Positions 1-9,138 of a stretch of 64,000 nucleotides of DNA are shown here, one piece after another. Every line of letters begins with the position of its first letter. Position 1 is the stretch's first letter. Source of the stretch: Psychroflexus aurantiacus (GTDB lineage Bacteria > Bacteroidota > Bacteroidia > Flavobacteriales > Flavobacteriaceae); assembly GCF_010820555.1 (NCBI RefSeq), contig NZ_JAAIKD010000002.1:248001-312000 (forward strand). Reading direction: 5' to 3'. A program made the position numbers and the translations under genes. The notes under the pieces were generated by a model. It ran no database searches. It was not told the DNA's origin and was given only the letters and a program-made list of their open reading frames with translations.

Positions 1-169
1 TCTTTTTGTTTCTGCCACAGTTTAGACACTGGTATCCTACAAAATAAATCGCTATCTCTCTATCTAAAAGTTGGTTAACATGCACCACATCATCATTGAA
101 TTCCAGAAAATAATCCACTTCTTCATTATTATCCGTTTTCATTTTTCTTAAGACTCCTCTATATTGCAT
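1..169 (-). CDS. DUF2797 family protein, N-terminal part (cut by window edge)
   Basis: The minus strand stays open from an ATG at 169 to the window edge, giving about 56 residues. It starts MQYRGVLRKM and contains YQCLNCGRNKK near the edge. The CxxCG knuckle and the start resemble DUF2797 proteins, which carry zinc-ribbon-like cysteines and have no established function. The gene is divergent from the GH3-family gene, a neighbour arrangement I recall as common in flavobacteria. An internal ATG at codon 9 is a less likely start because the family begins at the upstream residues. The C-terminal part lies outside the window. Confidence 0.72.
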   Translation of the reverse strand, partial: MQYRGVLRKMKTDNNEEVDYFLEFNDDVVHVNQLLDREIAIYFVGYQCLNCGRNKK

Positions 170-176
170 TTTTTAT

Positions 177-184
177 TAAGTTTG
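177..184 (+). promoter_or_regulatory. TAnnTTTG -7 promoter element for the GH3-family gene
   Basis: TAAGTTTG matches the Bacteroidota housekeeping -7 consensus TAnnTTTG and lies 56 bases before the GH3-family ATG, in the divergent spacer. No convincing -33 TTG was identified, so this is a motif match only. Confidence 0.4.
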
Positions 185-239
185 ATGAATTCTTTAAAAC
201 TGTTAAAAGAAGAATTCAGTATTAAAATATAGCCTGTAT

Positions 240-1757
240 ATGCCAATACCCATCGTAAATTCTATTGCTTCCTGGATTTTAAAGAAGCGTATTCATCATA
301 TGGAGTTGTTTAAAAAACATCCCTATGAAGTTCAAAATGAATTGTTGCTGGACTTGGTTTATAAAGCCCAAAATACGGAATTTGGCAAAACCTACGGCTT
401 TCACGAGATAAAAAGTTACGAGGCATTTAAAGATAAGCTTCCCGTACAAACTTACGAAGACCTGGAAGCTACTTTTGAAAGGTGCAGGCAAGGAGAAGCC
501 AATATTATCTGGCCAACCCCCATCACCATGTTTGCAAAATCCAGTGGTACCACCGGAGCCAAGAGTAAATTTATTCCGGTGAGTCAGGAATCTCTGGAAG
601 ACTGCCATTATGCAGCCAGCAAAGATTTGCTCTGTATCTATCTCAATAATAATCCGGACTCCAAATTATTCACAGGTAAAAGTTTAAGGCTTGGAGGAAG
701 CAAAGAGATCTATCAGGATAAGGGAACTTCGTATGGCGATCTTTCTGCCCTGCTCATTTATAATATGCCCTTTTGGGCCAGCTATAGCAGTACGCCCGGA
801 AATTCCATTTCACTGATGAGCGACTGGGAGACCAAGATGCAGGCGATTGTAGACGAAACCATCAAAGAACGAGTCACCAGCCTGGCAGGAGTACCTTCAT
901 GGATGCTGGTACTGCTTAATGATGTTCTTAAAACCACGGGTAAATCCTCTATAGATGAAGTCTGGCCGGATTTGGAAGTTTATTTTCACGGCGGGGTAAG
1001 TTTTGAGCCTTACAAAAACCAGTACGAAAACCTCATTCCCAGTTCCAACATGAAGTATTATGAAATTTATAATGCGTCTGAAGGGTTTTTTGCTGCCCAA
1101 GACAGCAACGATTCCAAAGATTTATTGCTGATGCTGGATTATGGGATATTTTTTGAATTTATACCGATGTCCACCTATGGAACGCCTAATGAAAAAGTCA
1201 TCAGTTTAAGCGAGGTTGAGATTGATAAAAATTATGCTATTGTGATTACGACCAATTCTGGCTTGTGGCGTTATAAGATAGGAGATACGATACGATTTAC
1301 CTCCTTAAGTCCCCACAGGATCAGAGTGACCGGAAGGACAAAGCACCACATCAATGCCTTTGGTGAAGAACTCATCATTGAAAATGCCGAAGCCGCCATC
1401 AATAAAACAGCCAGCGAACTCCAGTGTGAAGTTATGGAATATACCGCTGCTCCTGTTTTTATGAGCGGGAACAAGAAAGGGGCGCATGAATGGATTCTGG
1501 AATTTAAAACGCCCCCGAAAAGCCTTTCTGAATTTCAAATTCGCCTGGATCAGAATCTCCAGGAAATCAACAGTGACTATGAAGCCAAGCGGTACAACAA
1601 TATGACCCTGGATTTGCTTAAAATTCATCAGGCCAAACCCATGCTGTTTCAGCAATGGCTCAAACAGCATAACAAGCTGGGTGGACAGCACAAAATTCCC
1701 CGCCTCTCAAATCATCGGGAACACCTGGAAGAATTGTTGGCTCTAAACAGAAATTGA
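240..1757 (+). CDS. GH3 auxin-responsive promoter family protein
   Basis: This 505-residue protein belongs to the bacterial GH3 family, in the ANL adenylating superfamily. Plant GH3 enzymes join amino acids to acyl acids through acyl-adenylates; the bacterial substrate is unknown. An adenylation P-loop-like stretch, FAKSSGTTGAKSKFIPVS, lies at about residues 98-115. The later segments YNASEGFFAAQ and WRYKIGDTIRF, then VTGRTKHHINAFGEE, fit the ATP/acyl pocket and the hinge of the fold. Length is normal. There is no signal peptide, so it should be cytosolic. The start at 240 is the only sensible ATG. It stands alone, divergent from the DUF2797 gene. Family is secure; reaction is unknown. Confidence 0.9.
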   Translation: MPIPIVNSIASWILKKRIHHMELFKKHPYEVQNELLLDLVYKAQNTEFGKTYGFHEIKSYEAFKDKLPVQTYEDLEATFERCRQGEANIIWPTPITMFAKSSGTTGAKSKFIPVSQESLEDCHYAASKDLLCIYLNNNPDSKLFTGKSLRLGGSKEIYQDKGTSYGDLSALLIYNMPFWASYSSTPGNSISLMSDWETKMQAIVDETIKERVTSLAGVPSWMLVLLNDVLKTTGKSSIDEVWPDLEVYFHGGVSFEPYKNQYENLIPSSNMKYYEIYNASEGFFAAQDSNDSKDLLLMLDYGIFFEFIPMSTYGTPNEKVISLSEVEIDKNYAIVITTNSGLWRYKIGDTIRFTSLSPHRIRVTGRTKHHINAFGEELIIENAEAAINKTASELQCEVMEYTAAPVFMSGNKKGAHEWILEFKTPPKSLSEFQIRLDQNLQEINSDYEAKRYNNMTLDLLKIHQAKPMLFQQWLKQHNKLGGQHKIPRLSNHREHLEELLALNRN

Positions 1758-1760
1758 GCC

Positions 1761-1768
1761 TATCTTTG
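1761..1768 (+). promoter_or_regulatory. TAnnTTTG -7 element before the small membrane protein
   Basis: TATCTTTG lies just after the GH3-family stop and 20 bases before the next ATG, so the membrane protein/Smr pair probably has its own transcript. It is a consensus match only. Confidence 0.45.
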
Positions 1769-1787
1769 CTGTTGAAAAATTTATTCA

Positions 1788-1997
1788 ATGATCGATACCA
1801 AGAAACAAGCCCTGTTTACAGCATTAATTATTATAGGCGCTATCCTCATAATTTATGACCTCACCGGTGATAATGAAAATGTTTATTTAAAGATAGGGGG
1901 GTTGCTCTTACTCATGATAGGACTCTATAATTCTACAAAGCAATGGGCAAAAGATAACCCAAAAGACGACCAAGATTCTTCTGAAGATGAAAAGTAA
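1788..1997 (+). CDS. Small two-helix membrane protein, unknown function
   Basis: The 69-residue protein has two hydrophobic segments, about residues 8-24 and 34-46, separated by a short polar loop. It ends in a very acidic, charged tail (KDDQDSSEDEK). I do not recognise a named family. It overlaps the start of the Smr-domain gene by 11 bases, which suggests translational coupling and a conserved pairing. The tail would face the cytoplasm if both termini are inside. A TAnnTTTG element sits immediately upstream. Confidence 0.7.
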   Translation: MIDTKKQALFTALIIIGAILIIYDLTGDNENVYLKIGGLLLLMIGLYNSTKQWAKDNPKDDQDSSEDEK

Positions 1998-2532
1998 AAG
2001 CTTCCAAATAGGCGATAAAGTTGAACTTCTGGATGATGATGTCTCAGGAGTCGTTACCAACGTTGAAACAGATGAAGTCACCTTTGAGACTTCTGATGGT
2101 TTTGAAATGAAAATGCCTTTTGCTTTAGTAGTTAAGACTGAAGGTAGATTGGAAATTGACTTGGAAGATGATATTTTTATTCAAAAGCTGAAATCTGATT
2201 TAAACCCTAAACGCAAGGGACCATCACAAAAACCACAACGTCAACAGCCTGCGATGGAAGTGGATCTTCATATTCATAATATTGTGGACAAAACCGCACA
2301 GCTTTCCAATTTTGAAATGCTTAATATTCAGCTGGAACACAGCCGGAAAAAAATTGAATTTGCCATCGAAAAACGAATCAAGCGCATCGTCTTCATTCAT
2401 GGTGTAGGGCAGGGGGTACTGAAAGAGGAATTGCACACGCTTTTTAGACGTTACGAGCAGATTGAATTTTACGATGCAGATTATCAAAAATACGGTCTCG
2501 GAGCGACTGAAATCTATATCTACGATCAGTAA
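1987..2532 (+). CDS. Smr (MutS2 C-terminal-like) domain protein, DUF2027-type
   Basis: The 181-residue protein has a short beta-rich N-terminal domain (residues 1-60, GDKVELLDDDVSGVV, like a KOW/DUF2027 start), a basic linker, and a C-terminal Smr domain from about residue 90. The Smr hallmarks DLHIH and HGVGQGVLKEEL are present. Smr domains bind or nick branched DNA, and some act on mRNA at stalled ribosomes. The protein lacks the MutS2 ATPase core and is shorter than typical Bacteroidota DUF2027-Smr proteins (from memory, over 300 residues), so the middle region seems reduced. It overlaps the upstream membrane-protein gene. Its nucleic-acid target is unknown. Confidence 0.85.
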   Translation: MKSKSFQIGDKVELLDDDVSGVVTNVETDEVTFETSDGFEMKMPFALVVKTEGRLEIDLEDDIFIQKLKSDLNPKRKGPSQKPQRQQPAMEVDLHIHNIVDKTAQLSNFEMLNIQLEHSRKKIEFAIEKRIKRIVFIHGVGQGVLKEELHTLFRRYEQIEFYDADYQKYGLGATEIYIYDQ

Positions 2533-2614
2533 TCCAGAGTTTTTTCAGATTTTAAACCGAATTTGAGCCGGTCTAAAATAGATTTAATCTTAAATTCGCA
2601 AAAAAAATATAATC

Positions 2615-3547
2615 ATGGAAAACGGACTATACGCACATTTTAATACGGAAAGAGGGAAGATCACAGTTCAACTTGCTTTTGATAAAACCCCTGGAACAGT
2701 CGGGAACTTTGTAGGCCTTGCAGAAGGTAAGATTGAAAACACAGCCAAAGCCCTGGGAACTCCGTATTACGATGGCACAAAATTTCACAGAGTTATAGAA
2801 AACTTCATGATCCAAGGTGGAGATCCCAAGGGTAATGGAACTGGTGGACCAGGTTATCAGTTCGATGATGAGATTCACCCAGAATTAAAACATGATCGGT
2901 CTGGAGTCTTATCTATGGCCAATGCAGGTGCCGGCACCAATGGGAGTCAGTTTTTTATTACCCACGAGCCAACTTCCTGGCTTGATGGGAAACACACTGT
3001 TTTTGGATACGTCGTGGAAGGTCAGGACGTGGTTGACAGTATTGAAGTGAATGACACCTTAACTTCAGTAGAAATAGAACGTGTGGGTGAAGACGCTAAA
3101 GCCTTTGATGCCGTAGAGCGTTTTGAAAAGTTCAAGTCATCAAAAGCTGAAAGAGAAGCTGAACTGAAAGCTGAAGCGGCAAAAAAGCTTGATGAAATTT
3201 CAAAAGGCTTTAAAGAAACCGAAAGTGGCCTGCGTTACCAAATCATCAATGAGGGCTCTGGTCCAAAACCTAAAAAGGGTCAGAATGTGAGTGTTCATTA
3301 CAAAGGAAGTTTAGTTGATGGAAGCGTGTTCGATTCGTCTTACAAAAGAAAACAGCCTATCGAATTTCCCGTGGGCGCCGGACATGTGATTGAAGGCTGG
3401 GACGAAGGACTTATGTTATTGAATCAGGGCACAAAGGCTCAGTTTGTGATTCCTCCACATTTGGCATATGGAGACAGAGAAGTGGGCGGAGTGATACCGA
3501 CCAATTCCATTTTAATTTTCGACCTCGAACTGGTTGACATTAAATAA
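2615..3547 (+). CDS. Cyclophilin-FKBP fusion peptidyl-prolyl isomerase
   Basis: One 310-residue chain joins two unrelated prolyl-isomerase folds. Residues 1 to about 155 are a cyclophilin with [24 protein letters not shown] and [10 protein letters not shown], which include the catalytic Arg and the drug-pocket Trp. An acidic/alanine-rich helical linker (about 160-200) follows. Residues about 215-310 are an FKBP domain with [23 protein letters not shown] and the PPHLAYGDR strand. No signal peptide is present, so it should act in the cytosol on nascent or refolding proteins. Dual-family immunophilins of this order are known in some Flavobacterium species. It is monocistronic and ends at a strong bidirectional terminator. 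Confidence 0.93.
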   Translation: MENGLYAHFNTERGKITVQLAFDKTPGTVGNFVGLAEGKIENTAKALGTPYYDGTKFHRVIENFMIQGGDPKGNGTGGPGYQFDDEIHPELKHDRSGVLSMANAGAGTNGSQFFITHEPTSWLDGKHTVFGYVVEGQDVVDSIEVNDTLTSVEIERVGEDAKAFDAVERFEKFKSSKAEREAELKAEAAKKLDEISKGFKETESGLRYQIINEGSGPKPKKGQNVSVHYKGSLVDGSVFDSSYKRKQPIEFPVGAGHVIEGWDEGLMLLNQGTKAQFVIPPHLAYGDREVGGVIPTNSILIFDLELVDIK

Positions 3548-3560
3548 CAAAATACTTTAA

Positions 3561-3607
3561 AAAAAAAACACCCCTTATTTTCTGTTAGAACCTAAGGGGT
3601 GTTTTTG
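3561..3607. terminator. Bidirectional intrinsic terminator between the immunophilin and sdaA
   Basis: A perfect 10-bp stem, ACACCCCTTA with TAAGGGGTGT, is flanked by an A-run on the left and a T-run on the right. It can therefore end transcripts arriving from both convergent genes. Confidence 0.88.
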
Positions 3608-3608
3608 T

Positions 3609-5048
3609 TTAGCAATCACTCATATTCACTTTGATGGCCAGTCCGCCTTCAGAAGTCTCCTTGTATTTGGAAGTCATGTCCTGAGCGGTATCCCACATGG
3701 TAGCGATGACTTTGTCCAGAGGAACTTTGGCTTTGGAGGCATCAGATTCCATAGCGATTTCAGCAGCATTTATGGCTTTGATGGCTCCCATCGCGTTGCG
3801 TTCTATACAAGGAATCTGAACCAGCCCTGCTATGGGATCGCAGGTCATTCCCAGGTGATGTTCCATCGCGATTTCACTGGCCATAAGCACCTGCTCCGGG
3901 GTGCCGCCCATGACTTCGGTAAGCGCGCCGGCAGCCATTGCCGAGGAAACGCCGATTTCTGCCTGGCAACCGCCCATAGCCGCAGAGATGGTGGCGCCCT
4001 TTTTGAATAAGCTTCCGATTTCACCGGCGACCAGCATAAACTGCTTCAGGTGCTCAAAAGTGGCGTTATGATTTTCGATGACCATATAATACATCATCAC
4101 TGCCGGTAAAGTTCCGGAGCTCCCATTGGTTGGAGCGGTGACAACCCGACCTAGCGAGGCATTGACTTCATTGACGGAAATGGCAAAACAGCTCACCCAT
4201 TGTAAGATCTGTCTGAATTTGACTTCTTTGGTTCGGATGGTCTCCAGCCAGCCCTGAGGTGTATCATAGGTTTCAAATCTGTGCTCAAGCAAATTTTTAT
4301 TCATTTTGGCCGCTCTTCTGCTCACATTCAGTCCGCCGGGAAGTGTACCTTCGGTGTGACAGCCGATGTACATCGACTCCAGCATGACTTCCCAGATTTT
4401 TTCTAAACCCGAATGGATTTCAAGTTCATTTCTGAGCGATTTTTCATTTTCGAGAACAATTTCAGAAATGATTTTTTGTTCTTTTTTACAGTGTTCTATT
4501 AAATCCTGTGCAGAATTGATTTGATAGGGGAAGCTTTTGAGTTCTTCTTGTTTCTGCTTAGCATTTTCGCGATCTTCTTTCACGACAAAACCTCCGCCGA
4601 TGGAATAAAATGTAGATTCTACAGACTCCCCGTTTTCCAAGATTCCAATGTAGGTGATTCCGTTGGGATGAAATTCCTTGAACTCCTTTTTGAAAACGAT
4701 ATCCGTATTGAAATCAAAATCGATAAAACGGGAATTATCGAGATTTAATCGGCCCTCATTTTTCACGCGGTCAACTTCAACATCGATCTGAGTAATGTCC
4801 ATACTTACGGGATCGTGACCACAAAGACCCAAAATGGCAGCAATATCTGTGGCGTGCCCTTTACCTGTTAAAGACAAAGAGCCGTAGAGGTGTATTTCAA
4901 TGGATTTGACTTGATCCAAAAGCTTATCTTCCTTCAATTCTTCAATCCAGCGTTGCGATGCGCGCCATGGACCAAGGGTATGAGAACTTGAGGGTCCAAT
5001 GCCAATCTTCATCATATCGAAAACACTAATGCATTCAATTTTCTTCAT
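3609..5048 (-). CDS. sdaA: L-serine ammonia-lyase (iron-sulfur L-serine dehydratase)
   Basis: The 479-residue single-chain enzyme converts L-serine to pyruvate and ammonia using a 4Fe-4S cluster. The beta domain comes first ([17 protein letters not shown], the signature of the family), then the alpha domain with [33 protein letters not shown] and [14 protein letters not shown], which hold the cluster cysteines. The last residue is itself a Cys (NMSDC), as in type 2 enzymes where the tail is described as inserting into the active site and ligating the cluster. Length is normal for the fused form. The gene is monocistronic and convergent with the immunophilin gene. Confidence 0.95.
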   Translation of the reverse strand: MKKIECISVFDMMKIGIGPSSSHTLGPWRASQRWIEELKEDKLLDQVKSIEIHLYGSLSLTGKGHATDIAAILGLCGHDPVSMDITQIDVEVDRVKNEGRLNLDNSRFIDFDFNTDIVFKKEFKEFHPNGITYIGILENGESVESTFYSIGGGFVVKEDRENAKQKQEELKSFPYQINSAQDLIEHCKKEQKIISEIVLENEKSLRNELEIHSGLEKIWEVMLESMYIGCHTEGTLPGGLNVSRRAAKMNKNLLEHRFETYDTPQGWLETIRTKEVKFRQILQWVSCFAISVNEVNASLGRVVTAPTNGSSGTLPAVMMYYMVIENHNATFEHLKQFMLVAGEIGSLFKKGATISAAMGGCQAEIGVSSAMAAGALTEVMGGTPEQVLMASEIAMEHHLGMTCDPIAGLVQIPCIERNAMGAIKAINAAEIAMESDASKAKVPLDKVIATMWDTAQDMTSKYKETSEGGLAIKVNMSDC

Positions 5049-5153
5049 TCGTTTTAAGCTTTGTTTATGAATTTACAAATATTCAAGTTTTTTTCGAGAT
5101 TAAATTCATAATCTTTCAAAATGATAGACTTTGTCTGAAAAAATAATAAAGGG

Positions 5154-5166
5154 TGACACTCTGTCA
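5154..5166. promoter_or_regulatory. Inverted repeat upstream of dnaK, operator candidate
   Basis: TGACA-CTC-TGTCA is a perfect 5-bp inverted repeat with a 3-bp spacer, 73 bases before the dnaK ATG and after a near-consensus -7 element (TAGACTTTG, one base too long). It is not a CIRCE element. It could be a heat-shock or general regulator site; the protein that would bind is unknown. Confidence 0.35.
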
Positions 5167-5239
5167 TATCGGTTTTGATGGCATAAAGATTGACTTTTAT
5201 GAATCAAAATTAATTATTAAGAACACAAAAAAAACAATT

Positions 5240-7150
5240 ATGGGTAAGATTATAGGTATAGATTTAGGTACAACCAACTCGTGTGTCTCTGTTATGGAGG
5301 GAAATGAGCCTACGGTTATTCCTAATGCCGAAGGAAAAAGAACAACACCATCTGTTATAGCTTTTGTAGAAGGCGGTGAAATAAAAGTTGGTGACCCTGC
5401 AAAACGTCAGGCCGTAACCAATCCGGAAAAAACTATTTCCTCTATCAAAAGATTTATGGGGAATAAATATTCCGAATCCACAAAAGAAGTAGACAGAGTT
5501 CCCTACAAAGTGGTAAAAGGTGAAAACGATACAGCTCGCGTCGATATTGACGGAAGAATGTACACGCCACAGGAACTTTCTGCTATGATTCTTCAAAAAA
5601 TGAAGAAGACTGCTGAAGATTATTTAGGTCAGGAAGTCACTGAAGCTGTAATTACAGTTCCAGCATACTTCAACGATTCTCAAAGACAGGCCACGAAAGA
5701 AGCCGGTGAAATCGCTGGTTTGAAAGTGAGTAGAATTATAAACGAACCTACTGCAGCTGCTTTAGCTTATGGTTTGGATAAAAAAGAAGTAGACCAAAAA
5801 ATTGCAGTATTTGACTTTGGTGGTGGTACTCATGACGTTTCTATCCTTGAACTGGGTGACGGTGTATTTGAAGTATTAGCAACCGATGGGGATACACACC
5901 TTGGAGGTGATGACGTGGATGAGGTGATTATCGACTGGTTAGCTGAGGAATTCATCAAAGATGAAGACATCGATCTTAGAAAAGATGCCATGGCACTTCA
6001 GAGATTGAAAGAAGCCGCTGAAAAAGCCAAAATTGAATTGTCCTCTTCAAGCTCAACTGAAATTAACCTGCCTTACGTCACTGCAACTCAAAGCGGTCCT
6101 AAACACCTGGTAAGAACCTTGTCAAGATCAAAATTTGAGCAGTTAATTTCTGATTTGGTTAAAAGAACAATCACTCCATGTGAAAAAGCTTTAAAAGCTG
6201 CAGGATTAAAAACAAGTGATATCGATGAAGTTATCCTGGTAGGTGGTTCAACACGTATTCCAGCGGTACAGAAAGCTGTGGAAGATTTCTTCGGAAAAAA
6301 ACCAAGTAAAGGTGTCAACCCGGATGAGGTTGTTGCTATTGGAGCAGGAATCCAGGGAGGTGTATTGACTGGAGATGTAAAAGATGTATTGTTACTTGAT
6401 GTAACGCCATTGTCTCTGGGTATTGAAACTATGGGAGGTGTCATGACCAAACTTATAGAATCCAACACTACCATACCTTCCAAAAAGTCTCAGGTGTTCT
6501 CAACAGCACAGGACAACCAGCCAAGTGTAGAGATTCACGTGTTACAAGGTGAGCGCCCTATGGCCACTGACAACAAGACGATCGGAAGATTCCACCTGGA
6601 TGGTATTCCGCCAGCAAAACGCGGAGTTCCGCAAATTGAAGTAACCTTTGATATTGATGCCAACGGTATCATCAAAGTAAGTGCGACAGATAAAGCAACC
6701 GGGAAATCTCAGGATATCAGAATTGAAGCTTCTTCAGGATTGACTGAAGAGGAAATCAAGAAAATGAAGCAGGAAGCTGAAGCCAATGCTGAAGCAGATA
6801 AAAAGACCAAGGAAAAAGTAGATAAGCTGAATGAAGCTGATGCTATGATTTTCCAGACTGAGAGTCAACTGAAAGAATTCGGAGACAAGATTTCTGAGGA
6901 CAAGAAGAAGCCTCTTGAAGATGCTTTAGAAGAATTAAAAGCAGCTTACGAAACGAAAGAGCTTGAGAAAATCACTCCAGCCTTAGACAAACTGAATGAA
7001 ACCTGGAAAACGGTTTCTGAAGAAATGTACAAGGCACAAGCTGAATCTCAGCAGGGTGGTGGTGAGCAACCAGGACCTGATGCCGGCGAATCCAAAGGAA
7101 ACGACGACGACAGCGATGTCGAAGACGTAGACTTCGAAGAAGTCAAGTAG
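5240..7150 (+). CDS. dnaK: Molecular chaperone DnaK (Hsp70)
   Basis: The start was set to the ATG at 5240, giving [15 protein letters not shown], the universal DnaK start. An in-frame GTG at 5153 would add 29 non-homologous residues. The product is 636 residues: nucleotide-binding domain to about 380 ([37 protein letters not shown]), conserved linker [16 protein letters not shown], substrate-binding domain, helical lid, and a C-terminal [10 protein letters not shown] tail for co-chaperone contact. It folds cytosolic proteins in an ATP-driven cycle with DnaJ and GrpE, which are not encoded nearby. The gene stands alone. An inverted repeat and a long leader lie upstream, and a strong terminator follows. 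Confidence 0.98.
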   Translation: MGKIIGIDLGTTNSCVSVMEGNEPTVIPNAEGKRTTPSVIAFVEGGEIKVGDPAKRQAVTNPEKTISSIKRFMGNKYSESTKEVDRVPYKVVKGENDTARVDIDGRMYTPQELSAMILQKMKKTAEDYLGQEVTEAVITVPAYFNDSQRQATKEAGEIAGLKVSRIINEPTAAALAYGLDKKEVDQKIAVFDFGGGTHDVSILELGDGVFEVLATDGDTHLGGDDVDEVIIDWLAEEFIKDEDIDLRKDAMALQRLKEAAEKAKIELSSSSSTEINLPYVTATQSGPKHLVRTLSRSKFEQLISDLVKRTITPCEKALKAAGLKTSDIDEVILVGGSTRIPAVQKAVEDFFGKKPSKGVNPDEVVAIGAGIQGGVLTGDVKDVLLLDVTPLSLGIETMGGVMTKLIESNTTIPSKKSQVFSTAQDNQPSVEIHVLQGERPMATDNKTIGRFHLDGIPPAKRGVPQIEVTFDIDANGIIKVSATDKATGKSQDIRIEASSGLTEEEIKKMKQEAEANAEADKKTKEKVDKLNEADAMIFQTESQLKEFGDKISEDKKKPLEDALEELKAAYETKELEKITPALDKLNETWKTVSEEMYKAQAESQQGGGEQPGPDAGESKGNDDDSDVEDVDFEEVK

Positions 7151-7194
7151 GCTGCGCTGAGCAAAGTCGAAATACAGACTTCGAATATCTATCT

Positions 7195-7223
7195 AAAACC
7201 GCCCGGAAATGGGCGGTTTTTTT
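7195..7223. terminator. Bidirectional intrinsic terminator after dnaK
   Basis: AAAACCGCCC and GGGCGGTTTT form a perfect 10-bp stem around a 6-base loop, followed by further T residues. It also covers the last bases of the convergent Nramp-like gene, whose stop codon lies inside the T-run. Confidence 0.9.
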
Positions 7224-8451
7224 ATGCGATAAATTCATAGATAAGATAGCCCAGGCCAAAGCAAATCAGAAAATACAGGCAGATTTTAGAAAAGACCAGG
7301 TAGCTCGGAGTCATGCTAATCGGATTTTCTTTCCGGGTCATCAATTTCAAATTGAACCAGGCCAGCACGGGAGAAGCCAGAAATGATAATCCTGCGGCAA
7401 AATCCACCAATACCGTAAATGTGCTTTTTAAGGCATAAAGAATCCCAAGAGCAGCCAGTGGGATAAGAATGATAAACAGATGATAGATATATGTTTCTCG
7501 TCGGCTCTGCGCTTTATTCTGAAAGAGCTTGGACATTACTCTAGGGAAGGCATCCGTGACCGTTAAAGTCGTGCTGAACATGGTCACAAAAGCGATAAAC
7601 GCAATTAATACCCTGCTCCATTCGCCCAAAGTTTGCGTGTACATTTCGATCAACTGTGCGGAAAATGCAACACTGCCGGAAGCCAGCGGGATATCGCTGC
7701 TATTCATTAGAAAAAGACCCATCAGGAAGAATAAAATACCCAGTAAAGCGGCCGATACATAGCCTAAGTTGAAATCGAAACCGGTTTCTCTGGGACTAGG
7801 CTGCTGCTGGGTTTGTTTGGTCTTTTCCTGAATCCAGATGGAATGCCATACCGACGCATCGATAGGAATGGGCATCCAGCTCATTAAAGCGATGACAAAG
7901 CCAATACCGCTAAGTGTCCATACCCCGGGGGATTTATTGAAACTAATCGCCGAAAAATCAACTTCAAATGCAGCAATTACCACAGAAAACAGGGTGGAAA
8001 GAGTTAAGAGGCTGACGATAACTTTCATCAACACATCCAGTTTTTTATATTTTCCAATACGCAAAATCAGAATACAGAAACCCAGTAAAAAGAGACTCCA
8101 GGTAAAATTGGACCAGCCAAATCCAAATAAATACTCGGCTAAACCTGCAGTAACAATCGTCACCGCTGCCTGAATGATAAACATCGTGGACATGGTAATC
8201 ACCGCAAAAGCGATAAGATACCAGCGTCCAAGTGTTCTGTATCCATCGATTAGATTTTTCCCAGTGGCCGATGCATACCTGGATCCAAACTCCATAAATG
8301 GATATTTGCTAAGGCAGGCTATCAAAATGGCAAAGATCAGGACTACGCCATAATCAGCTCCAGCGCGGGTAGCCTGGACCAGATGTGAAACGCCAATGGC
8401 CGCACCAGCTAATAAAAACCCGGGTCCGATGTGCTTTAATAAACCTTTCAA
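7222..8451 (-). CDS. Nramp-like divalent metal transporter, non-canonical TM1 motif
   Basis: The 409-residue inner-membrane protein has about 11 hydrophobic helices and starts MKGLLKHIGPGFLLAGAAIG, the opening of the Nramp (SLC11) fold. The canonical TM1 metal motif IDPGN is replaced by IGVSH (residues 19-23). The TM6 region reads WMPIPID rather than MPHN. The usual Asp and Asn ligands are therefore absent, although a Met-Pro remains. It may carry a different cation, or have another role in the LeuT-fold superfamily. It is monocistronic and convergent with dnaK. The fold assignment is firm; the substrate is unknown. Confidence 0.82.
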   Translation of the reverse strand: MKGLLKHIGPGFLLAGAAIGVSHLVQATRAGADYGVVLIFAILIACLSKYPFMEFGSRYASATGKNLIDGYRTLGRWYLIAFAVITMSTMFIIQAAVTIVTAGLAEYLFGFGWSNFTWSLFLLGFCILILRIGKYKKLDVLMKVIVSLLTLSTLFSVVIAAFEVDFSAISFNKSPGVWTLSGIGFVIALMSWMPIPIDASVWHSIWIQEKTKQTQQQPSPRETGFDFNLGYVSAALLGILFFLMGLFLMNSSDIPLASGSVAFSAQLIEMYTQTLGEWSRVLIAFIAFVTMFSTTLTVTDAFPRVMSKLFQNKAQSRRETYIYHLFIILIPLAALGILYALKSTFTVLVDFAAGLSFLASPVLAWFNLKLMTRKENPISMTPSYLVFSKICLYFLICFGLGYLIYEFIA

Positions 8452-8560
8452 ATGCTAAGATTTCAGGTGACAATCTTATCACTTTTTTTTAAATAGCTAA
8501 CAATTTCCGAAGTAAAATCATAAAGTGAAACTCCGCTTTAACATTACAGCTATTTTTAAT

Positions 8561-8568
8561 TACTTTTG
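8561..8568 (+). promoter_or_regulatory. TAnnTTTG -7 element for pyrR-pyrB
   Basis: TACTTTTG is a full match to the Bacteroidota -7 consensus, 21 bases before the pyrR ATG. Only a short leader follows, with no room for a PyrR attenuator of the Bacillus type. Confidence 0.5.
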
Positions 8569-8589
8569 TAAAACAAACGAATTTCAACA

Positions 8590-9129
8590 ATGAGCCAAAA
8601 ATTGCTTCTTAATGCCAAAGAAATCAATATCATTCTTCAGCGCTTAGCTTGTCAACTTGTTGAAAACCACAAAGATTTCGAGAACTCTGCACTTATCGGC
8701 ATTCAGCCTAGAGGCAGCTTTCTGGCCAGTCGGCTTCATGATATTTTGAAAACGGATTATGGATTAACTCTGTTGTCTTACGGCAAGCTCGATATTACCT
8801 TTTATCGCGATGACTTCAGACGTGGGGACAAAGTTTTGAAAGCCAACGAAACCGATATCGATTTTATCGTAGAAAACAAACAGGTGATTTTAATCGATGA
8901 TGTGCTGTTTACAGGAAGAAGCATACGCTCTGCTTTAACCGCTTTACAGTCTTTTGGGAGACCTTCCAAAATTGAATTACTGACCTTGATCGACCGGCGT
9001 TTTAGCAGGCATTTACCTATCCAGCCCGATTACAATGGAAGAAAAGTGGATGCTATTAATAACGAGCATGTGAAGGTCTGCTGGAAAGAAAACGATGGGG
9101 AAGACGCTATATACGTATTGAAAAACTGA
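8590..9129 (+). CDS. pyrR: PyrR-type phosphoribosyltransferase
   Basis: The 179-residue protein carries the PRPP-binding loop VILIDDVLFTGRSIRSAL and the IQPRGSFLASRL loop typical of PyrR. It is placed directly before pyrB with a 9-base gap. PyrR has uracil phosphoribosyltransferase activity and, in Gram-positives, attenuates pyr operons by binding mRNA. Here no attenuator hairpins are visible in the leader, so a purely enzymatic or a different regulatory role is possible. The pyr pairing supports a role in pyrimidine salvage and supply. Confidence 0.93.
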   Translation: MSQKLLLNAKEINIILQRLACQLVENHKDFENSALIGIQPRGSFLASRLHDILKTDYGLTLLSYGKLDITFYRDDFRRGDKVLKANETDIDFIVENKQVILIDDVLFTGRSIRSALTALQSFGRPSKIELLTLIDRRFSRHLPIQPDYNGRKVDAINNEHVKVCWKENDGEDAIYVLKN

Positions 9130-9138
9130 TTTTTAACC

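Noticed and set aside
5154-5166. CIRCE heat-shock element before dnaK
   Set aside because: CIRCE has TTAGCACTC-N9-GAGTGCTAA; this palindrome has different arms and a 3-base spacer.
5153-5239. Upstream GTG extension of dnaK by 29 residues
   Set aside because: The added residues have no DnaK homology, and the extension starts on the palindrome; the ATG at 5240 gives the conserved N-terminus.
8460-8589. PyrR attenuator in the pyrR leader
   Set aside because: The likely transcript start leaves only a short leader, with no anti-terminator/terminator hairpins.
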